Below, one piece after another: positions 16,100 to 23,034 of a DNA stretch of 46,388 bases. The translations under genes and the position numbers were made by a program. This DNA is from Bryobacterales bacterium (GTDB lineage: Bacteria; Acidobacteriota; Terriglobia; Bryobacterales; Bryobacteraceae). Where the stretch lies: the NCBI GenBank assembly GCA_020847045.1, contig JADLCT010000042.1, forward strand, positions 1 to 46,388, in the 5' to 3' direction. How positions within the stretch are numbered: position 1 is the first letter of the stretch; each line of letters opens with the position of its first letter. A model generated the notes under the pieces. That model saw nothing but the letters and a program-made list of their open reading frames with translations, had not been told where the DNA came from and did no database searches.

Positions 16100-17667
16100 C
16101 AGCCTTGCACGCGTTTGGCTTTCCCCGACCAGAAGGCTTCGCGCAGAATGTTTTTCCGGATCTTGCCCGTGCCCGTCTTGGGCAGGGCCTCCTCGGAGAA
16201 TCGCACGAGGCGTGGCAGTTTGAACCGGCCGAGGCGGTCTGCGAGAAACGCGAGCAACTCGGTCTCCTCCAGCGCGGCGCCGGGTTTGCGGACGACGATG
16301 GCGGCGGGCACTTCGCCCCACTTTTCATCAGGCGCGGCGACGACGGCGCATTCCAGCACGGACGGATGGGCGAAGATCGCCTTTTCGATCTCGATGGAGC
16401 TGATGTTCTCGCCACCGGAAATGATGATCTCCTTCTTGCGGTCGACGATGTGGATGAAGCCCTCGCCGTCCCACACAGCCATGTCGCCCGTGTGAAACCA
16501 GGCGCCGGACATGACACTGGCAGTCTGCGCGGGCTCATTGTAGTAGCCATCCATTACATGGTCGCCGCGGACGATCACCTCGCCCACTGAGGCCATGTCA
16601 CGCGGCACATCCTCGAGGTTCGAGTTGACGACGCGAATTTCGACGCCGGGCACGGTCCAGCCGGCCATGGCTTGGCGGCGGTAGCGCTCCTGGTCAGATG
16701 CATAGACCAGTTCGCGTTTTTCGCGCGATGTGGTGATGACGGGAGCGGTTTCCGTCAGTCCGTAGCCGGAGAGAACCTGGCAGGGAAACACGGCTTCCAG
16801 GCGCTGGACCAATTCGGGGCTTGAGGCCGCGCCGCCGATGGTGATCTGCCGCAGGCTGGACAACTCGTACTTTTCGACGCCGGGGTGGTTCAGCAGGGCA
16901 TTGGCCATGGTGGGCACCAGGCACATGTGCGTGGCCTTGTGCTCTGCGATGAGCGAGAGCACAAGCGCGGGCTCGAAGCGGCGCACCATCACCTGCTTCA
17001 CGCCGAGCATAGTGGACATCTGCGGACGGCCCCAGCCGTTGGCGTGGAACAGCGGGATGGTGTGCAGATCGACCATCGAGTCCAGGTCGCGGAAACCGGT
17101 GACGATATCGAGGGCGTGGAGATACAGCGTCCTGTGGCTGAGCATGACGCCCTTGGGGGTTCCCGTGCTGCCCGAGGTGTAGAAGAGCTCGGCGATGGCC
17201 AGTTCGTCGTAGGAAAGAATGTCGGCGCGATGCGATGCGGCGCCGGCGAGCAGGTCTTCGTATCCGTCGTCGATGGAGATCCAGTGGCGCACAGAGGGGC
17301 AGCCGGGTTTCAGGGCGGCGGCTAGCGGAGCGAAATCATTCTCGAAGAACACCACGTCCGCTTCGGCGTGGTTCAAAATGTTGGTCATCTCGAGTTGCGA
17401 GAGGCGGACATTCAGAGGCATCACGATGGCGCGCGCCTGGATGACGCCATAGTAGCCTTCCAGCAGAGCATTGTTGTTGAAGCTGATGTAGGCGACGCGG
17501 CCGCCCGGCGGCACGCCCAGCGATTCCAAAGCCGAGGCCAGGCGCTGCGCGCGATCGCCGAATTCGGCATAGGTGAACGAGCGGCTGCCGGAGACGACGC
17601 CGGTGCGTGTGCCGAACAGATCCATCGCGCGATGGAGAAAGCGCAGAGGGGTGAGGGGAACGAACAT
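16099..17667 (-). CDS. Acyl-CoA synthetase (AMP-dependent ligase)
   Basis: The 522-residue protein is an adenylate-forming ligase that activates a carboxylic acid with ATP and joins it to CoA. The P-loop-like YTSGSTGTPKGVMLSH, the GYGLTETAPVI motif, the hinge region WFHTGDMAVWDGEGFIHIVDRKKEIIISGGENI and the catalytic C-terminal lysine in LPKTGTGKIRK are all intact. Length and motif set resemble medium- or long-chain fatty acyl-CoA synthetases of the AlkK/FadD13 type, though the chain length cannot be told. It is followed directly by prmA. A TACAAT box lies ten bases upstream of the ATG (17678-17683). Confidence 0.9.
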   Translation of the reverse strand: MFVPLTPLRFLHRAMDLFGTRTGVVSGSRSFTYAEFGDRAQRLASALESLGVPPGGRVAYISFNNNALLEGYYGVIQARAIVMPLNVRLSQLEMTNILNHAEADVVFFENDFAPLAAALKPGCPSVRHWISIDDGYEDLLAGAASHRADILSYDELAIAELFYTSGSTGTPKGVMLSHRTLYLHALDIVTGFRDLDSMVDLHTIPLFHANGWGRPQMSTMLGVKQVMVRRFEPALVLSLIAEHKATHMCLVPTMANALLNHPGVEKYELSSLRQITIGGAASSPELVQRLEAVFPCQVLSGYGLTETAPVITTSREKRELVYASDQERYRRQAMAGWTVPGVEIRVVNSNLEDVPRDMASVGEVIVRGDHVMDGYYNEPAQTASVMSGAWFHTGDMAVWDGEGFIHIVDRKKEIIISGGENISSIEIEKAIFAHPSVLECAVVAAPDEKWGEVPAAIVVRKPGAALEETELLAFLADRLGRFKLPRLVRFSEEALPKTGTGKIRKNILREAFWSGKAKRVQG

Positions 17668-17677
17668 GCGTCGCGTG

Positions 17678-17683
17678 ATTGTA
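17678..17683 (-). promoter_or_regulatory. -10 box TACAAT before the acyl-CoA synthetase
   Basis: Minus-strand TACAAT ten bases before the ATG at 17667; the transcript would have a leader of only a few bases. Confidence 0.4.
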
Positions 17684-17715
17684 TCGAATCCGTCCGCCGG
17701 ACGGCGGCGCGGGTG

Positions 17716-18228
17716 TCAGGCGCCTTTGCGCGCTTCGCGGTACTTCTCGCGGACGGACTGGATCTGGCGGGCGTGGCCTTCGGCGTGTTCCGTGTAGATG
17801 CGGAGCAACTCGCGCAGCGACACGCGGCCGCGTTCGGCGTGCTGGCCCGTGCGCGCGAAGGTCTCCAGGGGAAGGCCGCGCAAGAGCTCGAAGTTGAGCG
17901 CGCGCAGGGTGCGGAAGCTGTCGAGCGCTTCGGAGAGCTTGCGCGCGCCGTAGTTCAGCCGCGCGCTCCAGGCGTCCTGATCGTAGGCGGTGAGCGTCGG
18001 CTCCTCTTCGGCGATGACGAGCCGGAAGCGATGCGCCCCGACGAGTTCGGAATCCGACAGATGGCAAACCAGGGTGCGGATGGACCAGCCGCCGGCCCGT
18101 GGCGTGAAGTCGGCCTCGGCGGAACTGGCGCCGGCCGTGACGGCGGCGGTCATTTCGGCGCCCACGCGGAAGCGCTCGATGAGAGCCTCGATTTCGGAGC
18201 GGAGTTCGGGATCGAAGGTGACAGCCAT
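17716..18228 (-). CDS. DinB family protein
   Basis: The 170-residue protein has the DinB/YfiT-like four-helix bundle pattern. The metal-binding histidines are visible in the segments GGWSIRTLVCHLSDSE and YTEHAEGHARQI, matching the family's three-histidine site. DinB-fold proteins are metal-dependent and include thiol-dependent transferases; the exact reaction here is unknown. It starts 16 bases after the stop of the small zinc-ribbon gene and is probably co-transcribed with it from the promoter at 18424-18429. Despite the family name there is no evidence of SOS control. Confidence 0.85.
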   Translation of the reverse strand: MAVTFDPELRSEIEALIERFRVGAEMTAAVTAGASSAEADFTPRAGGWSIRTLVCHLSDSELVGAHRFRLVIAEEEPTLTAYDQDAWSARLNYGARKLSEALDSFRTLRALNFELLRGLPLETFARTGQHAERGRVSLRELLRIYTEHAEGHARQIQSVREKYREARKGA

Positions 18229-18244
18229 GATGATGCCGCGTCTG

Positions 18245-18418
18245 TTAGTAGTAATCGGCGCAGCTCATGTAGTAGCCGCAGCGCCGGCAGATGAGCTTGC
18301 ACTTGAGCTCGGCGAGCCGGGCGTCGCAGCACGGGCAGTAGAGCATGGGTTCCTGCTCGCTCGGGTCGGGGGGCCGCGTCTGGCCAGTGGGCGGCGGTTC
18401 CGGTTTCATCGGGTTCAC
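18245..18418 (-). CDS. 57-residue zinc-ribbon protein
   Basis: This short gene is supported by its protein pattern and its promoter. After a proline-rich N-terminal 24 residues come CPCC (residues 28-31), a Cys at 40, then CRRC (44-47) and a final Cys at 53, ending YMSCADYY. Two CxxC knuckles of this type form a zinc ribbon. The GTG at 18418 is five bases after a minus-strand TATAAT (18424-18429); an in-frame ATG follows at 18409. It sits directly upstream of the DinB gene. I do not recognise a named family; a role in protein or nucleic acid contact is only a guess. Confidence 0.65.
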   Translation of the reverse strand: MNPMKPEPPPTGQTRPPDPSEQEPMLYCPCCDARLAELKCKLICRRCGYYMSCADYY

Positions 18419-18423
18419 TGACA

Positions 18424-18431
18424 ATTATAAT
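18424..18431. promoter_or_regulatory. Palindromic -10 box ATTATAAT shared by two divergent genes
   Basis: ATTATAAT reads TATAAT on both strands. On the plus strand (18426-18431) it lies seven bases before the ATG of the gamma-glutamyltransferase gene; on the minus strand (18424-18429) it lies five bases before the GTG of the zinc-ribbon gene. Only one polymerase could occupy it at a time. Confidence 0.55.
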
Positions 18432-18438
18432 GACCACT

Positions 18439-20358
18439 ATGAAGCACCACCGCGCAAGGGTTTCCCGGATGGTTTGCTGGATGAATTGCTGGATGGTTTC
18501 CCGGATGGCCTGGGCCGTTGCGGCTCTGGCCGCCACAGCGGCCGCTTGGGCGCAGACGGCGGCGCCCGCCGCACCCGTGGTGCAGCAGAAGATGATGTGG
18601 GAGCGGCCCGCGCGGCATCCCTCGCGCGGTGTGCGCGGCGCGGTGGCCGGCGGCACCGAGGCGAGCGTCGAAGCCGGCATGAGGATGCTGCACGCCGGCG
18701 GCAACGCCGTGGACGCGGGCGTGGCGGCGATGTTCACCGCGATGGTGACCGAGTTTTCGCACTTCGGTTTTGGCGGCGAAGCGCCCATTCTGATCCGGAC
18801 CAGGGACGGGCGCGTGGTGTCCATCGCGGGCATTGGCACGATGCCGAAGGCGGCCACGGCGGATTTTTTCCGCGGCCGGCGCTTGCGCATGGGCGAGGTG
18901 ATGGAGCTGGAGCCGAACGGTCTGCGCGCCATGGTGCCCGTGGCGGGCGTGATGGCGGCCGTTGTGCCGGGCGCGGTGGATGCGCAATTGCTGGCGCTGC
19001 GCGAGTTCGGCACCAAGAGCGCGGCCGAGGTGATGGCGCCCGCCGTGGAGCTGGCCGATGGCATGCCGCTGGACGAGATGCGCGCGGGCTCGATCTCGTA
19101 TTCGCGCCGTTTCTTTGAGCTGTGGCCCGACGCGATGAGCGTCTTCATGCCCAACGGCAAGCGTCCGGTGATTGGCGAGGTGTTCCGCCAGCCCGCGCTG
19201 GCCAGGACGATGCGCGCGATGATCGAGGCCGAGCGGAAGGCGCGAGCAGCGGGGCAGAAGCGCGAGATGGCCATCGACGCCGTGCGCGACTACTTTTACC
19301 GCGGCGAACCGGCGCGCCAGATCGACGCCTTCATGAAGGCTCATGGCGGGCTGCTGCGGTATGAGGACATGGCGGCGTTCCGGCTGCGTGCGGAAGAGCC
19401 GGTGATGGGGACCTACAAAGGCCTGCAGGTATACAAGCCGGGCTTTTGGAGCCAGGGGCCCGTGATGATCCAGATGCTCAATCTTCTGGAGGGAATCGAC
19501 CTGCGCTCCATGCGGTTGAATTCCACCGAGTACATTCACACGGTGACGGAAGCCTACAAGCTGGCCCTGGCCGACCGCGACACTTATTACGGAGATCCGA
19601 AGTTCGCCAGCGTGCCGGCCGCGCGCCTGCTGTCCAAGGAGTACGCGGCCGAGCGCCGGAAGCTGATTGGCGAACGGGCGTCGCTCGAGTTCCGTCCGGG
19701 GCGGATGGACGGCAAGCCGGCCAGGCATCCGAGCGAGAGCGAATCGGCCAGAGTGCGTCTGGACGACTGGCTGGTATCGCGCGATACGACCTGCGTGAAC
19801 GCGATGGACAAGGACGGCATCATGTTTTCGGCGACGCCTTCGGGCGCCTCGCTGCCCACGATTGTCGCGGGTGAAACGGGGATCGCGATCTCCAACCGCG
19901 CCCAGAGCTTTTATCTGGTGCCGGGCCATCCCAACGAACTTGCGCCGGGCAAGAGGCCGCGCATCACGCTGTCCCCATCGCTGGTGCTGCGCAACGGCAA
20001 ACCCTATCTGGCGCTGTCCACGCCTGGCGGCGACAACCAGGACCAGGCGTTGGTTCAACTTCTGCTGGACGTGGTGGAGTTCGGCATGGACGCCGAGTCG
20101 GCCGTGGAGGCGCCCCGTTTGCAGACCAGACACTACGTGTCGAGCTTCGACAATCACGCCATGTATCCGGGCGATCTGCTGCTGGACGACCGGCTGCCGG
20201 CCTCGATCGTGCGCGAACTGGCCGGACGCGGGCACAAGGTGCAGTTGCGCTCGAAGTGGAGTTCGGGCGCGGCGCCGACGCTGATCCGGCTGCAGTTGAA
20301 CAACGTGATGGAGGCGGGCGCGGACCCGTTCGGCTATCGCAACTCGCAGGCCTGGTGA
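18439..20358 (+). CDS. ggt: Gamma-glutamyltransferase family protein, exported
   Basis: The 639-residue protein belongs to the gamma-glutamyltransferase family, N-terminal nucleophile enzymes that cleave themselves and then transfer or hydrolyse gamma-glutamyl groups in the periplasm. The N-terminal signal region is unusual, with the four-residue pattern MVCW, MNCW, MVSR, MAWA encoded by a 12-bp tandem array, followed by ALAATAAAWAQ. The self-processing site is DTTCVNAMDKDG, giving nucleophile Thr450. Downstream come SATPSG, GDNQDQ and a conserved C-terminal segment. I chose ATG 18439 because the ATG at 18430 overlaps the -10 box. A second, related protein enters the window at its right end (45846). 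Confidence 0.88.
   Translation: MKHHRARVSRMVCWMNCWMVSRMAWAVAALAATAAAWAQTAAPAAPVVQQKMMWERPARHPSRGVRGAVAGGTEASVEAGMRMLHAGGNAVDAGVAAMFTAMVTEFSHFGFGGEAPILIRTRDGRVVSIAGIGTMPKAATADFFRGRRLRMGEVMELEPNGLRAMVPVAGVMAAVVPGAVDAQLLALREFGTKSAAEVMAPAVELADGMPLDEMRAGSISYSRRFFELWPDAMSVFMPNGKRPVIGEVFRQPALARTMRAMIEAERKARAAGQKREMAIDAVRDYFYRGEPARQIDAFMKAHGGLLRYEDMAAFRLRAEEPVMGTYKGLQVYKPGFWSQGPVMIQMLNLLEGIDLRSMRLNSTEYIHTVTEAYKLALADRDTYYGDPKFASVPAARLLSKEYAAERRKLIGERASLEFRPGRMDGKPARHPSESESARVRLDDWLVSRDTTCVNAMDKDGIMFSATPSGASLPTIVAGETGIAISNRAQSFYLVPGHPNELAPGKRPRITLSPSLVLRNGKPYLALSTPGGDNQDQALVQLLLDVVEFGMDAESAVEAPRLQTRHYVSSFDNHAMYPGDLLLDDRLPASIVRELAGRGHKVQLRSKWSSGAAPTLIRLQLNNVMEAGADPFGYRNSQAW
18467..18514 (+). repeat. 12-bp tandem array in the ggt signal region
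   Basis: Four consecutive 12-bp units start with GGATG: 18467-18478, 18479-18490, 18491-18502 and 18503-18514, with a partial unit before them. They encode a four-residue repeat (MVCW, MNCW, MVSR, MAWA) in the signal peptide. Confidence 0.7.
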
Positions 20359-20392
20359 GAACGCTGGCGTGGCTGCCCTCTCCGGAACCGGC

Positions 20393-21049
20393 TTACTCGA
20401 CGTGCCGGATGACGGCGCGCACTACGCCTTGCATGGTGAGTCCCTCACGCGGGTGGAGTTCGGGATAGGCCGGGTTGGCGGCTTTGAGGAAGTAGTCATC
20501 CTCGACGCGCACCAGCCGCTTCAGCGTGCTTTCCCCATCGATCAGGGCCACGACAATCTGGTTCTCGCGCGGAGGAGCATTGGGGTCCACCACGACGGCG
20601 TCGCCCGGCAGGATGCCGGCGTCCTTCATGGAATCTCCGCGCACGCGGAGGACGAAACAGCCGGGCTTGGGTTCAAAGCCAAGCGTGGCGGCGTCGGCGC
20701 TCAGCGAGCCTTCGGCGACAGCGCCCGCGATCATCTCCGGCGCACCGGCGGCAATGGCTCCGAACAGGGGCAGCGTGTAGACAGAACGCGGCGGCCCGGC
20801 GGGATCCCCGGCGGGATCCCCGGTGAGATCCCCAGTGAGATCCCCGGTGAGATCAATGTTACGGGAACCGCGCCTCGCACGGCGGAGAAGGCCCTTGGCG
20901 ATCAGGGCGTTCAGGTGCCCGGCGACGCCATTGGGACTGCGGATGGCGAATGCGCGCTGGAGCTCGGGAATGGATGGCGAGCAGCCGTTCTCGCGGCGGA
21001 AGGCGAGTATGAATTCGTAGATTTCGCGCTGGCGGGCGGTCAGCGTCAC
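20393..21049 (-). CDS. lexA: LexA repressor
   Basis: The 218-residue protein is LexA, the SOS repressor that cleaves itself when stimulated by RecA filaments. The N-terminal winged helix-turn-helix spans residues 1-65 (QREIYEFILAFRRENGCSPSIPEL). The cleavage site is Ala101-Gly102 in AIAAGAP, and the catalytic pair is Ser140 (GDSM) and Lys177 (STLKRL). The linker, residues 66-87, contains the repeated tetrapeptide LTGD/PAGD encoded by a 12-bp tandem array, longer than in most LexA proteins. The start is GTG at 21049. The -10 AACACT is six bases upstream. It is divergent from the DUF72 gene and convergent with ggt. Confidence 0.95.
   Translation of the reverse strand: MTLTARQREIYEFILAFRRENGCSPSIPELQRAFAIRSPNGVAGHLNALIAKGLLRRARRGSRNIDLTGDLTGDLTGDPAGDPAGPPRSVYTLPLFGAIAAGAPEMIAGAVAEGSLSADAATLGFEPKPGCFVLRVRGDSMKDAGILPGDAVVVDPNAPPRENQIVVALIDGESTLKRLVRVEDDYFLKAANPAYPELHPREGLTMQGVVRAVIRHVE
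20798..20857. repeat. 12-bp tandem array in the LexA linker
   Basis: Five units of 12 bp, of the form GGYGRGATCCCC on the plus strand, run head to tail at 20798, 20810, 20822, 20834 and 20846; the last has diverged at its end. The first two are identical. They encode the repeated LTGD/PAGD linker. Confidence 0.85.
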
Positions 21050-21055
21050 GACTAG

Positions 21056-21086
21056 AGTGTTTCACAGGAATCGGAATGCTTGTCAA
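21056..21086 (-). promoter_or_regulatory. lexA promoter
   Basis: Minus strand TTGACA (21081-21086), a 19-base spacer and AACACT (21056-21061) six bases before the GTG. The spacer contains the directly repeated ATTCC-type segment, a possible operator; I cannot name the LexA box of this group. Confidence 0.5.
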
Positions 21087-21103
21087 CGGGAGGTTGGCGC
21101 GCC

Positions 21104-22060
21104 ATGCAACCGGGATTGTTTGAAGAGGCGCCGGAGTGGCGTCTCCGGCTGGCGGCGCGGCTGCGGGAGCTGGCCGCACGGAACGTGTGGATCGGCACGA
21201 GCTCGTGGAAGTATCCGGGCTGGCTGGGTCAGATCTACTCGCCGGAGCGGTATCAGACGCGCGGCAAGTTTTCGCAGAAGAAGTTCGAGGAGAACTGCCT
21301 GTCCGAGTACGCCGAAACATTTCCGGTGGTTTGCGGGGATTTCGCCTTCTACCAGTTTCCGTCGCGGGAATACTGGGCCAAGCTGTTTCTGGGCTCGCCG
21401 GCGAGTCTGCGCTTCGGCTTCAAGGTGCCCGAGCACATCACGGTGAAGACCTGGCCGGGGCATGCGCGGTACGGGCAGAAAGCGGGCGCCGAGAACGAGC
21501 ACTTTCTGGACGCGGAGCTGTTCGAGGCGGCCTTCTCGCAAGCGCTGGAGCCGTACCGGGAGCGCGTCGGCGTGCTGATGTTCGAGTTTGGCTCCTTCTC
21601 GAAGGCGCAATTCAGCGGCGTGGATGAGTTCCTGGAGCGGCTGGACCCGTTTCTCGCTTCCCTGCCCCGGGGGTGGCGCTACGCCGTGGAGATTCGGAAT
21701 GACGCGTATCTGGAGGCAGGCTACCTGGACTGCCTGCGGAAGCATGGCGTGGCGCACGTTTATAACTCATGGACGAGAATGCCGGGCCTGAGCGCGCAGA
21801 TCGAGATGCCGGGCGCGCGAACGGCGGAGTTCACCGTGACGCGCGCGCTGCTGCGTCCCGGCCGCGGCTACGAGGAGGCCGTGCGCAGATTCCAGCCCTA
21901 CGAGCGCGTGCAGGATGAGCAGCCGGAGGTTCGCGAGGCGCTGCGCGCCATTGTGGACGGCGCGCAGGAGGGGCGCGCGGCCGCCTTCGTATTTGTAAAC
22001 AACCGGCTGGAGGGGAACGCTCCGGCGACGATTTCCGCGATACTGGGTGTGGACAAATAG
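21104..22060 (+). CDS. DUF72 domain protein
   Basis: The 318-residue protein belongs to the DUF72 (YecE-like) family, a TIM-barrel-like fold of unknown reaction. The start of the domain, IGTSSWKYPGWLGQIYSP, and the later segments FAFYQFPSREYW, FGFKVPEHITVKTWP and FEFGSFSK are typical; the ends AIRD-like EIRNDAYLEAGYL and FVNNRLEGNAP match the family's conserved close. Typical DUF72 proteins have 240-300 residues, so this is complete. ATG 21104 follows a GGGAGG sequence; the TTG at 21080 would overlap the lexA promoter. It is read divergently from lexA, about 54 bases away. Confidence 0.85.
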   Translation: MQPGLFEEAPEWRLRLAARLRELAARNVWIGTSSWKYPGWLGQIYSPERYQTRGKFSQKKFEENCLSEYAETFPVVCGDFAFYQFPSREYWAKLFLGSPASLRFGFKVPEHITVKTWPGHARYGQKAGAENEHFLDAELFEAAFSQALEPYRERVGVLMFEFGSFSKAQFSGVDEFLERLDPFLASLPRGWRYAVEIRNDAYLEAGYLDCLRKHGVAHVYNSWTRMPGLSAQIEMPGARTAEFTVTRALLRPGRGYEEAVRRFQPYERVQDEQPEVREALRAIVDGAQEGRAAAFVFVNNRLEGNAPATISAILGVDK

Positions 22061-22117
22061 GGCGGCGCCACGTGTTGCGCCGGGATGGTTGGGCAAACCT
22101 CACTCTGGGAGACAACG

Positions 22118-22525
22118 ATGAAATCGGTCAATGTGTATTTGAACTTCGACGGCAATTGCCTGGAAGCCATGACCTTCTACGCCAAATGTCTGGGCGGCGA
22201 ACTGGTGTCGTATCCGTTCACCGAGGTTCCGGGCGGCGCGCCGCCGGGATCGGAGAACCGCACGCTGCACGCCAGCGTCACCAGGGGAAACGTGGTCATC
22301 ATGGCGTCGGACACCCTGCCGGGGATGCCCTTCGAGCAGGGGAACAATTTTTCCATCTCGATTCTGCCCGACAGCAAGGACGAGACCAACGCACTGTTCG
22401 CCAAGTTGAGTGAGGGCGGAACCGTGACGATGCCGTTGGGCGACCAGTTCTGGGGCGCTTATTTCGGCATGTTGAAGGACAGGTTCGGCGTGCACTGGAT
22501 GCTGAACTACGAGATGCAGAAGTAG
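22118..22525 (+). CDS. PhnB-like VOC superfamily protein
   Basis: The 135-residue protein matches the PhnB/YjdN group of the glyoxalase/bleomycin-resistance (VOC) fold: MKSVNVYLNFDGNCLEAMTFYAKCLGG at the start, MASDTLPGMPFEQGNNFSISI in the middle and WGAYFGMLKDRFGVHWMLNYE at the end. Members bind a divalent metal or have lost it, and the reaction of this group is not established. ATG 22118 is preceded by GGGAGA with a seven-base gap. It is followed after about 75 bases by a GC-rich hairpin and the DoxX gene on the same strand. Confidence 0.88.
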   Translation: MKSVNVYLNFDGNCLEAMTFYAKCLGGELVSYPFTEVPGGAPPGSENRTLHASVTRGNVVIMASDTLPGMPFEQGNNFSISILPDSKDETNALFAKLSEGGTVTMPLGDQFWGAYFGMLKDRFGVHWMLNYEMQK

Positions 22526-22601
22526 GCGGCCGGACGGGGGCGGACCGGCGCCGCCCCCCTGCGCGCAGGTGACGGATGCACGGTTTTTCCCGGGGTTCAC
22601 A

Positions 22602-23006
22602 ATGACTCTTTCCGGATACACGGCGTGGGCGCCACGCTTTCAAAGCATGCTGCGCATGGTGGCGGCGTTTCTCTTTGTCCAATTGGGAACGATGAAGCTG
22701 TTCGCGTTTCCCATAGGCATGCCGCCCAATGGAGGCACGGCGGCGTTATGGTCGCAGGCGGGCATTGGCGGGATGCTCGAGGTGGTGTGCGGCTCGCTGC
22801 TGCTGGCTGGGTTGTGGACGCGCCCGATGGCGTTCCTGATGTCGGGCATGATGGCGGTGGCCTACTTCCAGTTTCACGCGCCGAACGGTTTCTGGCCGCT
22901 GGTGAACGGCGGTATCGACGCGGCGCTGTTCTGTTTCGTGTGGCTGTACTTTTCAGCAGCGGGTGGCGGGCCATGGAGCGTGGACGCGCTGCGCGGCAAG
23001 GGTTGA
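22602..23006 (+). CDS. DoxX family membrane protein
   Basis: The 134-residue protein has four predicted transmembrane helices and the DoxX signature (FLFVQLGTMKLFAFP at the first helix, MLEVVCGSLLLAGLWTRP at the second, then MAFLMSGMMAVAYFQFH and ALFCFVWLYFSAAGG at the last). DoxX proteins sit in the cytoplasmic membrane; some take part in thiol/redox or quinone-linked processes, but the family is functionally mixed. ATG 22602 is used; a GTG at 22569 would add 11 residues. It ends 28 bases before the AAA+ ATPase gene. Confidence 0.85.
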   Translation: MTLSGYTAWAPRFQSMLRMVAAFLFVQLGTMKLFAFPIGMPPNGGTAALWSQAGIGGMLEVVCGSLLLAGLWTRPMAFLMSGMMAVAYFQFHAPNGFWPLVNGGIDAALFCFVWLYFSAAGGGPWSVDALRGKG

Positions 23007-23034
23007 GGCGCGGGCGTGATAGGGTGGAGACAGA

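Noticed and set aside
18415..20235. 606-codon frame antisense to ggt
   Set aside because: The sense frame has the GGT motifs and promoter. The antisense composition (Arg, His, Gln rich) is typical of a GC-rich shadow.
20798..20857. CRISPR-like repeat
   Set aside because: The units are contiguous 12-mers without spacers and lie within lexA.
22526..22601. GC hairpin GGGGGCGG/CCGCCCCC before DoxX as a terminator
   Set aside because: No T run follows and the next gene is on the same strand, so I list it only here.
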